From Acetobacter orleanensis (lineage in GTDB: Bacteria; Pseudomonadota; Alphaproteobacteria; Acetobacterales; Acetobacteraceae): DNA of 64,000 nt. Under the pieces are notes generated by a model. That model saw nothing but the letters and a program-made list of their open reading frames with translations. It made no database searches and was not told the DNA's origin. Positions 1 through 7,470 of this stretch are shown in pieces; the first letter of the stretch is position 1; each line of letters opens with the position of its first letter. Location of the stretch: positions 62,001-126,000 of the forward strand of contig NZ_LHZV01000061.1 in the NCBI RefSeq assembly GCF_001581005.1. Reading direction: 5' to 3'. Both the position numbers and the translations under genes were made by a program.

Positions 1-110
1 GTTTCAACTTTCTTGATGAACGTGCGCATGCGAGATTTGCGGGCTGTGTTACGAGCAGTCCGCTTTGCGGTCTGCCGGATGCGCTTACGCGCTGAAGCGA
101 TATTCGCCAT
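1..110 (-). CDS. rpsT: 30S ribosomal protein S20 (partial, C-terminus beyond window)
   Basis: Reading leftward from the ATG at 110, the first 36 residues begin [17 protein letters not shown], the typical Arg/Lys-rich start of S20, which binds 16S rRNA early in small-subunit assembly. The gene runs off the left edge, so only the N-terminal part is visible. The high density of basic residues and the MANIxSARKR start make the assignment firm. The 132 bases between this start and the mutM stop carry no other gene that I can see and presumably hold the rpsT promoter. Confidence 0.93.
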   Translation of the reverse strand, partial: MANIASARKRIRQTAKRTARNTARKSRMRTFIKKVE

Positions 111-242
111 GAGTTTCTATTTAATCCAGCACAAAAGAAATGGTAGCCACCCGACAATGCCGGGTTGGCTGCAAAGAGTAGCGGTGCTGTAATCCACAGC
201 GGTATCCACAGTCAAGCCGCTTCCCTCATTATAGAGGTAATT

Positions 243-1082
243 TTACCTTATTTTCTGCCGTAAAGGGCAGAAAAAGGTGGAGCGACCGGCCTGCGTTATC
301 TGTTCAACCCCCATACAGTCCGGCGGGCCGGGGCAGTCCGGGCAAGGCTGGCCCTTGCGCCCATAAACTCGCCATGCATGCTGAAAATACCCTAAACCGC
401 CTTCTGGCCGGACATAATCTTTCAGGCTTGAACCGCCTGCCGCGATGGCCTCATTCAGCACATCTTTGATGGCCTGAACGAGCCGCTTCGTCTCCTGCGG
501 TTTCAGGGTGCCAGCCAAGGTCTTCGGATGGATGCCTGCTCGGTATAAGGCTTCACACACATAGATGTTACCAAGCCCGGAGACAATCTTCTGGTCCAGC
601 AGCGTGGTCTTGATCGGAGATTTCCGCCCCTTGAGAGCGGCGTGGAGCACGGCCCCCGTAAACGCGGGTTCCAGCGGCTCCGGCCCCATGGCGGAGAAAA
701 ACTTATAACGTTCTTCGTGGGTGGTCGGCACAAGGTCGAGCATTCCGAACCGGCGAGGGTCAACAAACCCGCAACGGCGTCCGTCCTCTGTGAGGAATGT
801 CACATGCTCATGCAGGGCCGGGGCGATTGGAGAATCGAGAACAATGCGTCCCGACATGCCCAGATGCAGCACGATGGACAGATTATTAGACAACCGGATG
901 AGAATATATTTTCCGCGACGGCGAAACCCGATGATGGTCTGTCCGGCGACGGATTGCCGAAAATCCGCAGGAATCTGCCATCGCAGATCCGGGCGGCGGA
1001 GAATGACATCGCTGAGTGCGTGGCCTTGCAGGGCGATCTGCATACCGCGCATCACGGTTTCGACTTCAGGGAGTTCCGGCAT
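243..1082 (-). CDS. mutM: Formamidopyrimidine-DNA glycosylase (Fpg/MutM)
   Basis: A 279-residue DNA glycosylase/AP lyase that removes 8-oxoguanine and formamidopyrimidines. The start at 1082 is set by [10 protein letters not shown]: Pro2 is the Schiff-base nucleophile and Glu3 the partner acid, so the longer frame to 1145 must be wrong. Other family landmarks are the RRGKYILI lysine near residue 57, the [11 protein letters not shown] segment and the C-terminal GRSTFFC loop. The C-terminal zinc finger is odd. Cys247, Cys250 and Cys272 are in place, but the position of the last ligand is Arg275 (CPLRQ rather than CPxCQ). An extra Cys256 lies between the two halves and could substitute. The gene is divergent from ubiE with only 29 bases between the starts. 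Confidence 0.95.
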   Translation of the reverse strand: MPELPEVETVMRGMQIALQGHALSDVILRRPDLRWQIPADFRQSVAGQTIIGFRRRGKYILIRLSNNLSIVLHLGMSGRIVLDSPIAPALHEHVTFLTEDGRRCGFVDPRRFGMLDLVPTTHEERYKFFSAMGPEPLEPAFTGAVLHAALKGRKSPIKTTLLDQKIVSGLGNIYVCEALYRAGIHPKTLAGTLKPQETKRLVQAIKDVLNEAIAAGGSSLKDYVRPEGGLGYFQHAWRVYGRKGQPCPDCPGPPDCMGVEQITQAGRSTFFCPLRQKIR

Positions 1083-1111
1083 GAGTGCAAAGTAGGGTAT
1101 AGGGTAACACC

Positions 1112-1897
1112 ATGACCGACAATAGCTTTGCGCTCTCCCCCTCATCTTCCGCTGCGCCGCAGGTGGAAGAAACCGATTTCGGCTTCCGCTCCGTCCGGAA
1201 GGAAGAGAAGAAACCCCTCGTCCGCGCTGTTTTCGACAGCGTTGCGGGTAAGTATGACGTCATGAATGATCTGATGTCTCTGGGGATTCACCGGATCTGG
1301 AAACGTATTTTTGTCACGGAGCTCGGGCCGCAGCCCGGCCTGTCCCTGCTGGATCTGGCGGGCGGCACGGGTGACATCAGCTTTGGCTGGTTGCAGGGCG
1401 GCGGCGGCCCTACCATCATGACCGACATTAACGCCAGCATGCTCTCCATCGGGCGGGACCGTGCGCTGAGCCGGGGTTTCGTCTCTGATCTGTCCTTTGC
1501 TGTGGTTGATGCAGAAGCGATTCCGCTGAAAGACATGTCTGTTGACCGCGTATCCATTGCGTTCGGTCTGAGAAACTGCACCGATAAAATGGCCGTTATT
1601 CGGGAAGCCCGCCGTGTGCTGCGTCCGGGCGGGCGATTCATGTGCCTTGAATTCTCCCGTGTGCAGGTTGCGGCTCTCGCCCCGATTTATGACGCATGGT
1701 CATTCAAGGTCTTGCCGACCATGGGCAGCATGGTGGCGGGAGACCGGGAAAGCTATCAGTATCTAGCGGAAAGCATCCGTACCTTCCCCGATCAAGAAAC
1801 ACTGGCGGACATGTTCCGTGAGGCCGGTCTGTCTCATGTGCGGTATCAGTCTCTCTCAGGCGGGATTGCGGCCATTCACTCTGGCTGGCGTCTCTGA
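1112..1897 (+). CDS. ubiE: Demethylmenaquinone/ubiquinone C-methyltransferase
   Basis: A 261-residue SAM-dependent methyltransferase that carries out the C-methylation step of ubiquinone synthesis (and menaquinone where present). The N-terminal part carries the UbiE signature [18 protein letters not shown]. The SAM-binding motif I is [12 protein letters not shown] at about residues 75-90, and the post-motif [14 protein letters not shown] is typical. The roughly 30-residue Ser/Ala-rich N-terminus is a little longer than in E. coli. coaBC follows after 6 bases, so the two are probably co-transcribed, and acetic acid bacteria depend heavily on ubiquinone for oxidative fermentation. Confidence 0.94.
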   Translation: MTDNSFALSPSSSAAPQVEETDFGFRSVRKEEKKPLVRAVFDSVAGKYDVMNDLMSLGIHRIWKRIFVTELGPQPGLSLLDLAGGTGDISFGWLQGGGGPTIMTDINASMLSIGRDRALSRGFVSDLSFAVVDAEAIPLKDMSVDRVSIAFGLRNCTDKMAVIREARRVLRPGGRFMCLEFSRVQVAALAPIYDAWSFKVLPTMGSMVAGDRESYQYLAESIRTFPDQETLADMFREAGLSHVRYQSLSGGIAAIHSGWRL

Positions 1898-1903
1898 TCC
1901 TTC

Positions 1904-3151
1904 ATGACGGCTGCCCTCCCTCTCCGCTCTGTCCTGCTCATTGTCAGCGGGAGCATCGCGGCTTTTAAAGCGCCGGAACTCATCCGCGCTTTGCAGTCTG
2001 ATGGCATACAGGTGCGGTGCGTGCTGACGGAAGGAGGCAGCCAGTTTGTCACGGCATTGACGTTACAGGCGCTCAGCGGCCAGCCGGTCTATACAGACCT
2101 CTTTTCGCTCACCGCGGAACAGGAAATGGGGCATATCGCGCTGTCGCGCTCGGCAGATCTTATTGTTGTCTGTCCGGCGTCGGCCAATCTGCTCGCCCGC
2201 ATGGCCGGTGGGCTGGCGGATGATCTGGCCAGCACCGTTCTGCTGGCAACAGATACGCCCGTGATGGTCGCACCGGGCATGAATGTGCGGATGTGGGAGC
2301 ATCCGGCCACGCAGGCCAATATCCAGACGCTGGTAAGACGGGGCGTGACTTTTATCGGGCCTGTCGAGGGCGAGATGGCCTGCGGCGAATATGGTCCGGG
2401 CCGCATGGCAGAACCTGCCGATGTGCGCGATGCGGTTCTGACGTTTTTCCGGGTTCAGGCCCAAAAACAGGGGCCGCTGGCAGGCAGGACCTGTCTTGTG
2501 ACAGCAGGCCCGACGCATGAACCACTGGACCCCGTGCGATATCTCGCCAATCGCTCCTCTGGTAAGCAGGGTTATGCGCTTGCGGAGGCACTTGCGGATA
2601 TGGGCGCTGCTGTAACGCTGATCAGCGGACCGACAACCCTACGGCCACCAGCCGGGGTTCTTACTTATTTTTGTGAAACTGCCTCCCAGATGCGTGACCT
2701 TGCGCTTGCTGCGGCGCATGAGACGGTGTTTGATGCCGCAGTCTGCACAGCAGCCGTTGCCGACTGGCGACCGACTTCCGTGCAGTCACAAAAAATCAAA
2801 AAAATAAACCGGGATGATGTGCCGCCGCCGCTCGCACTCTCTCCTAACCCTGACATTCTGGCAAAACTTTCGGCACCGTCCGCCTTCCGTCCTCACCTTG
2901 TCATTGGTTTTGCTGCCGAGACAGAAACCGTGGAAGCCCACGCGCGCGCCAAGCTTGCCAGAAAGGGGTGTGACTGGATTGTTGCCAATAATGTTGGCGA
3001 AGGTTCAGATATTATGGGCGGCGCGGAGAATGAGGTAACGCTCATCACGCAGGATAAAGTGGAACACTGGCCGCGCCTGCGGAAAGATGAGGTAGCGCGC
3101 AAACTCGCTCTGTCTCTTGCAGATTGGTTTCTTACCGCTCACAAAGCGTGA
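1904..3151 (+). CDS. coaBC: Bifunctional phosphopantothenoylcysteine decarboxylase / phosphopantothenate-cysteine ligase
   Basis: A 415-residue fused enzyme for two successive steps of coenzyme A synthesis. The N-terminal flavoprotein decarboxylase (CoaC) half spans about residues 8-185, with the IVSGSIAAFKAPELIR start, a PGMNVRMWEHPAT substrate/flavin segment and a GEMACGEYGPGRM loop. The C-terminal ligase (CoaB) half starts around residue 190 with LVTAGPTHEPLDPVRYLANRSSGK and ends with IVANNVGEGSDIMGG. The size matches the usual 400-430 residues. It sits tightly between ubiE and dut. Confidence 0.95.
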   Translation: MTAALPLRSVLLIVSGSIAAFKAPELIRALQSDGIQVRCVLTEGGSQFVTALTLQALSGQPVYTDLFSLTAEQEMGHIALSRSADLIVVCPASANLLARMAGGLADDLASTVLLATDTPVMVAPGMNVRMWEHPATQANIQTLVRRGVTFIGPVEGEMACGEYGPGRMAEPADVRDAVLTFFRVQAQKQGPLAGRTCLVTAGPTHEPLDPVRYLANRSSGKQGYALAEALADMGAAVTLISGPTTLRPPAGVLTYFCETASQMRDLALAAAHETVFDAAVCTAAVADWRPTSVQSQKIKKINRDDVPPPLALSPNPDILAKLSAPSAFRPHLVIGFAAETETVEAHARAKLARKGCDWIVANNVGEGSDIMGGAENEVTLITQDKVEHWPRLRKDEVARKLALSLADWFLTAHKA

Positions 3152-3178
3152 TAAGATCAATGAATTATGGAGTGCCTG

Positions 3179-3658
3179 ATGCCCGCATCTGAATCCCGGA
3201 AAGCCGGTCTGACAGTCCGGGTGAAGCGCCTGCCGCACGGGCAGGACTTGCCGCTGCCCTCATACGCGACCGCGGGTGCTGCCGGGATGGACTTACTGGC
3301 GGCAGTGCCGGAACCAGTGACCCTTCAGCCCGGTGGCCGCACGGTTATTCCAACAGGCTTATCTATTGCCCTGCCTCCGGGATATGAATTGCAGGTGCGG
3401 CCACGTTCTGGTCTCGCGCTAAAGCACGGTATCGTTCTTCCAAATTCTCCCGGCACCATTGATGAGGATTATCGGGGCGAAGTCGGGGTGATAGTTCTCA
3501 ACGCGGGCAGCGAGCCGTTTACGGTTGAACATGGCATGCGCATTGCGCAGGCTGTGATTGCCCCGGTAGAACGAATCTCGTGGGTTGAGCAGGACAGTCT
3601 GGATGAAACCGCTCGCGGTGCGGGCGGGTTTGGCAGTACCGGAACGGGCCTGCCATGA
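3179..3658 (+). CDS. dut: dUTP diphosphatase
   Basis: Hydrolyses dUTP to dUMP and diphosphate, keeping uracil out of DNA and feeding dTMP synthesis. All trimeric dUTPase motifs are visible: AGMDLLA (1), [11 protein letters not shown] (2), [16 protein letters not shown] (3), RIAQAVI (4) and the C-terminal arm GAGGFGSTG (5). I prefer the second Met at 3179 (159 residues) because GGAG lies 6 bases upstream; the Met at 3167 is the alternative. The stop overlaps the start of the following permease gene in ATGA, suggesting translational coupling. Confidence 0.94.
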   Translation: MPASESRKAGLTVRVKRLPHGQDLPLPSYATAGAAGMDLLAAVPEPVTLQPGGRTVIPTGLSIALPPGYELQVRPRSGLALKHGIVLPNSPGTIDEDYRGEVGVIVLNAGSEPFTVEHGMRIAQAVIAPVERISWVEQDSLDETARGAGGFGSTGTGLP

Positions 3659-5415
3659 AGGCAGGCCGGGCCCCGGATTTTTCCCCGTCTTTTCAAGGTC
3701 CTGTGACGCGCCTGCCACCACGCCACATGACTGTGGTAAAGGTGAGTCTGCTAGTCTGTCTGGCAGGTTTGGCCGTGCTGGCCGGATATAGTGTGAACCA
3801 CACACTGGCCGTGCCTGCCCCCCCCCTTCAGACCCTTCTTCATCTCGATATTCTCTATCTTCCTGACTACGCGGCGCGCACATCGTTACGGATGTTTATA
3901 GCCCTCGGCCTATCGCTCGCTTTCTCTTTTCTTTACGCAACACTAGCGGCCAAAAGTCGGCGCGCAGCACAAATTCTAGTGCCGCTGCTGGACATCCTGC
4001 ACTCCATTCCCGCTCTCGGTTTTCTGGGCTTCACAGTCGCCTTTTTTCTGGGGCTGTTTCCGGGGCAATCTTTCGGTGCGGAACTGGCCGTTATCAGCAC
4101 GGTTTTTGCATCACAGGCATGGACCATGACGTCCGGCATGTACCACTCTTTGCGCACTATTCCGACCGAGCTTGAAGAGGCTGCCCGCTGCTTTGGCCTA
4201 ACAAGCTGGCAAAAGTTCTGGCGTCTGGACGTGCCGTGCGCCATCCCTGCTCTTGTAAGAAACGCCATGATCTCCATGGCCGGTGGCTGGTTCGTGCTGG
4301 TCTATTCTGAGACCATAGCCGTCGGCCATACGCGGATTGCGCTGCCCGGTATCGGGTCTTACGTTGGCATGGCCCTCAGTCAGCAAAATATCGGTGCGGT
4401 TCTGGCGGCTATTCTCGCCATGATAGGTGTCATACTCGCGTATAATCAGCTTCTGTTCCGTCCCCTCACCGTCTGGGCGTCCCGTTTCCGTCTGGAGACA
4501 ACGGAGCAGGATGCCATCCTGACAGAGCCGTGGATGCTCCGTCTGCTGCGGCGTACCCATATTCTGCGCGGTGGGGTCGATCACCTTCTATCCTTCCTGC
4601 ACAGGCTTGCATCCCTTCCCCTTGGGCACAGGCCGGGGCGCACCGCACCTTCGCAAACGCTCGTATCAAAACGGCTTTCTGACGGTTTATGGCTCAGTGC
4701 GCTCGGTGTGATTTTTCTGGGTGCGGTAAAGGTGGTTTGGGGCTACGGTGCGACCGCTTATACAGCTGAACAAATCCTGCATGTTGTTATCTTGGGGTTT
4801 TATACGCTTCTCCGCGTTGTCAGTATGCTCGGCCTTGCGTCCCTGCTCTGGGTGCCGCTCGGTGTCTGGCTTGGGCTTAATCCCGCACGTGCCCAGCGTG
4901 CCCAGATGATTGTGCAGTCCTGTGCGGCCTTCCCCGCCAATCTGCTTTTTCCGCTCTTTGTAGCCACCATTATTTATGTCCATCTGACGCCCGCTGTCTG
5001 GCTGACACCTTTGCTGATGCTGGGCGCGCAATGGTATATCGTTTTCAACGTTATTAATGGCACAGCGTCTTTTCCGGCTGATCTGCTGGAAGCTGGTGAG
5101 ACGTTTAAGGTGACAGGTTTTCTCTGGTGGCGGAAAATTATCCTGCCCGGCATTACGCCCGCTTATCTCACCGGAGTTCTCGCAGCCTCAGGCAGCGCAT
5201 GGAATGCCGCCATCGCTGCCGAAGCCGTGCAATGGGGGCATGAAACGCTGAAAGTGCAGGGGCTTGGCGCTTACATTGCACAAGCCACAACGGACGGTGA
5301 CCTTAGCGCGGCAGCACTGGGCCTAGCGGTCATGACGCTCTTTATACTCGCACTCAACTGGCTGGTCTGGCGTCCTCTTTCTGATTACGCTTACCGCCGC
5401 CTGAAACTGATCTGA
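3655..5415 (+). CDS. Fused double-domain ABC transporter permease, NitT/TauT-like
   Basis: A 586-residue integral membrane protein made of two binding-protein-dependent permease domains joined in one chain. Each half has about six hydrophobic segments and its own cytoplasmic coupling (EAA) loop: [20 protein letters not shown] near residue 180 and [20 protein letters not shown] near residue 480. This fusion means one polypeptide supplies both transmembrane halves. The next gene encodes the matching ATPase. No periplasmic binding protein is nearby, so the substrate (nitrate, sulfonate, bicarbonate or other) cannot be read from context. The start overlaps the dut stop; an internal Met at 3727 is an alternative just before the first membrane span. 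Confidence 0.85.
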   Translation: MKAGRAPDFSPSFQGPVTRLPPRHMTVVKVSLLVCLAGLAVLAGYSVNHTLAVPAPPLQTLLHLDILYLPDYAARTSLRMFIALGLSLAFSFLYATLAAKSRRAAQILVPLLDILHSIPALGFLGFTVAFFLGLFPGQSFGAELAVISTVFASQAWTMTSGMYHSLRTIPTELEEAARCFGLTSWQKFWRLDVPCAIPALVRNAMISMAGGWFVLVYSETIAVGHTRIALPGIGSYVGMALSQQNIGAVLAAILAMIGVILAYNQLLFRPLTVWASRFRLETTEQDAILTEPWMLRLLRRTHILRGGVDHLLSFLHRLASLPLGHRPGRTAPSQTLVSKRLSDGLWLSALGVIFLGAVKVVWGYGATAYTAEQILHVVILGFYTLLRVVSMLGLASLLWVPLGVWLGLNPARAQRAQMIVQSCAAFPANLLFPLFVATIIYVHLTPAVWLTPLLMLGAQWYIVFNVINGTASFPADLLEAGETFKVTGFLWWRKIILPGITPAYLTGVLAASGSAWNAAIAAEAVQWGHETLKVQGLGAYIAQATTDGDLSAAALGLAVMTLFILALNWLVWRPLSDYAYRRLKLI

Positions 5416-5429
5416 CACAGGACCGAAGC

Positions 5430-6788
5430 ATGACGTCCCCTTCCCTCTCCGCTCACTCTGTTGCCGGGCACGCTTCAGTGCTGGTGGAGGCACGGCACGT
5501 CAGCCAGTCCTATCACAAAGACAGCACGGTTGATCTGCTGGTTTTGGATGATGTCAGCCTGACTCTACGGAGCGGAGAAATAGTGGGACTTCTGGGCCGA
5601 TCCGGCTCAGGAAAATCGACACTTCTGCGTCTTCTTGCCGGGCTGCTTGCCCCCACGTCGGGAGAAGTTGTCTGGAAAGGCGAGGAGTTGAAAGGCCCGG
5701 CTGACGGCGTCTCCATGGTCTTTTCGTCCTTCGCGCTTTTCCCGTGGATGACTGTCGAAGAGAACGTAGCCCTTGGACTGGAAGCCAAAGGCGTTACCGG
5801 CGAGGAGCGCGACAGGCTGGTGCAAAACGCCATCGATCTGATTGGACTGGGTGGTTACGAAAATGCTTGGCCAAAGGAACTATCCGGCGGCATGCAGCAA
5901 CGTGTCGGGCTGGCGCGTGCGCTAGTGGTACAGCCAGACCTCCTCCTGATGGACGAGCCTTTTTCCGCGCTGGATGTTCTAACAGCCGAAAATTTGCGGA
6001 CCGATCTGGTCGAACTTTGGTCAGAAAAAAAGCTGCCTGTTCAGGCCATGCTTGTGGTGACGCACAATATTGAAGAGGCCGTTCTGATCTGTGATCGGAT
6101 CATGATCTTTTCTTCCAACCCCGGCCGGATTGCGCATGTCCTGACTGTGCCGTTTACGCACCCACGAGACCGGGAAGACCCGGCCTTTCGCCAGTTTGTT
6201 GACCATATTTATGCGTTGATGACGCAGCGGGCGCCGATTATTTCCGAGGCCGATCTGGCTGTTGGTGTGAAACAGGCGGTGCAGGCCACACCATCGTTCA
6301 TAGCTCTTCCGCTTGTGTCCATCACGATGATGATCGGAATGATGGAGGCTCTGGCTGCGCATCCGCTTGACGGGCGAGCAGACCTGCCGGTGCTTGCTGA
6401 AAAACTACAACTAGAACTGGATGATCTTTTCCCGCTGGGCGAATCTCTGGAACTCCTTGGCCTTGCGGAACTGGAAGATGGTGACATTCTGCTGACCAAT
6501 GATGGCGTGCATTTTGTGCTGAGCGATCTTGAGGAGCGCAAAGCCATCCTGAATCACGCTCTGTTCCATCATGTGCCTTTGGTAAAAATGATCTGCACAG
6601 TTCTGGATGAACGACCGTCTCATAGCACCAACGCGGATCGGTTCCGGAGCGCTCTGGAAGAGGTCATGTCACCCGACTACGCGCGTCTGACACTCCAGAC
6701 CGTTGTGGGGTGGGCGCGTTTTGCTGAGTTGTTTGATTTTGATGAAGAAGGAGACCGCTTCTATCTGGAAGAAGCGGTCTCAGAATAA
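5430..6788 (+). CDS. ABC transporter ATP-binding protein with C-terminal AAA-associated domain
   Basis: A 452-residue ATPase partner of the preceding fused permease, 14 bases downstream. Residues about 20-270 form a NitT/TauT/SsuB-type nucleotide-binding domain with Walker A GRSGSGKST, signature LSGGMQQR, Walker B LLLMDEPFSALD and the H-loop region VVTHNIEEAV. The remaining 170 residues or so are acidic and helical (for example LQLELDDLFPLGESLELLGL) and match the AAA-associated C-terminal domain often found on such ATPases. It may sense a signal or gate transport. NrtC instead carries a solute-binding-like C-terminus, which is not what is seen here. Confidence 0.85.
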   Translation: MTSPSLSAHSVAGHASVLVEARHVSQSYHKDSTVDLLVLDDVSLTLRSGEIVGLLGRSGSGKSTLLRLLAGLLAPTSGEVVWKGEELKGPADGVSMVFSSFALFPWMTVEENVALGLEAKGVTGEERDRLVQNAIDLIGLGGYENAWPKELSGGMQQRVGLARALVVQPDLLLMDEPFSALDVLTAENLRTDLVELWSEKKLPVQAMLVVTHNIEEAVLICDRIMIFSSNPGRIAHVLTVPFTHPRDREDPAFRQFVDHIYALMTQRAPIISEADLAVGVKQAVQATPSFIALPLVSITMMIGMMEALAAHPLDGRADLPVLAEKLQLELDDLFPLGESLELLGLAELEDGDILLTNDGVHFVLSDLEERKAILNHALFHHVPLVKMICTVLDERPSHSTNADRFRSALEEVMSPDYARLTLQTVVGWARFAELFDFDEEGDRFYLEEAVSE

Positions 6789-6803
6789 CAAGGCCGTCAG
6801 GCG

Positions 6804-7340
6804 TCAGTCTCTTTTAAAGCGTGCAGCATAAAGCTTACGCGCTTTAGCGACCTTTGGTGCGATAACAGCCTGACAGTACCCTGTGTTCGGGTTGCGTTCA
6901 TAATAATCAAAATGCATGGGCTCAGCGGGCCAGAACGTTTCTAGCGGCGCAATTTCTGTCACAATCGGTGCATCCCAGAGACCAGCCTGCTCGATTTCCG
7001 CCTTAACACGGAGTGCTGCATTTTTCTGGGCGTCATCAGCATAGAAAATAGCAGAGCGATATTGCGTGCCAATATCGTCCCCCTGCCGGTTGAGAGTGGT
7101 GGGATTATGCAGCGTGAAGAACATACGCAGCACATCGTCAGACCCGATCACGTCGGGGTCAAACTCCAACCGGATGACTTCCGCATGCCCTGTCTGACCT
7201 GTGCAGACCTGTTTGTACGTGGGGTTATCAGAGTGCCCGCCAGCATAGCCGGGAGCGATGGAGAGGATACCGGCCATATCTTTGAAAACGGCTTCCATGC
7301 ACCAGAAGCATCCCCCACCAAGAACGATAGACTGAGACAT
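6804..7340 (-). CDS. msrA: Peptide-methionine (S)-S-oxide reductase
   Basis: Repairs oxidised Met residues by reducing methionine-S-sulfoxide, with thioredoxin as the usual electron donor. The start at 7340 gives MSQSIVLGGGCFWCMEAVF, with the catalytic Cys in GCFWC, and is preceded by a GGGAGAG ribosome site; the longer frame to 7424 adds 28 unlike residues. Further family marks are GYAGGHSDNPTYKQVCTGQTGHAE and the C-terminal NPNTGYCQAVIAPKV with a likely recycling Cys. Length 178 residues, as expected. It is convergent with the ABC ATPase gene, 15 bases away. Confidence 0.95.
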   Translation of the reverse strand: MSQSIVLGGGCFWCMEAVFKDMAGILSIAPGYAGGHSDNPTYKQVCTGQTGHAEVIRLEFDPDVIGSDDVLRMFFTLHNPTTLNRQGDDIGTQYRSAIFYADDAQKNAALRVKAEIEQAGLWDAPIVTEIAPLETFWPAEPMHFDYYERNPNTGYCQAVIAPKVAKARKLYAARFKRD

Positions 7341-7369
7341 TTTCTCTCCCTTCCTAAATCGTGCCTCAA

Positions 7370-7456
7370 AAGGTCTGCGCCTCGGCCCAGATAGGACTAG
7401 CCCCGAAAGGACTGACCCAGACAAGAACTGACCTAGGCAGGATCGGCGCAGACCTT
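7370..7456 (-). repeat. Small element: 12-bp inverted repeats enclosing three degenerate 16-bp repeats
   Basis: Between valS and msrA, AAGGTCTGCGCC at 7370-7381 is matched by its exact reverse complement at 7445-7456. Between them lie three imperfect tandem copies of an AGGACTGACCCAGACA-like unit at 7393-7407, 7408-7423 and 7424-7439. As RNA the arms could close an 87-base hairpin between the two leftward genes. It may be a processing or termination site, or a miniature repeat. I saw no second copy in this window, but I did not search exhaustively. Confidence 0.6.
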
Positions 7457-7470
7457 AGGAAGCACCCGAA

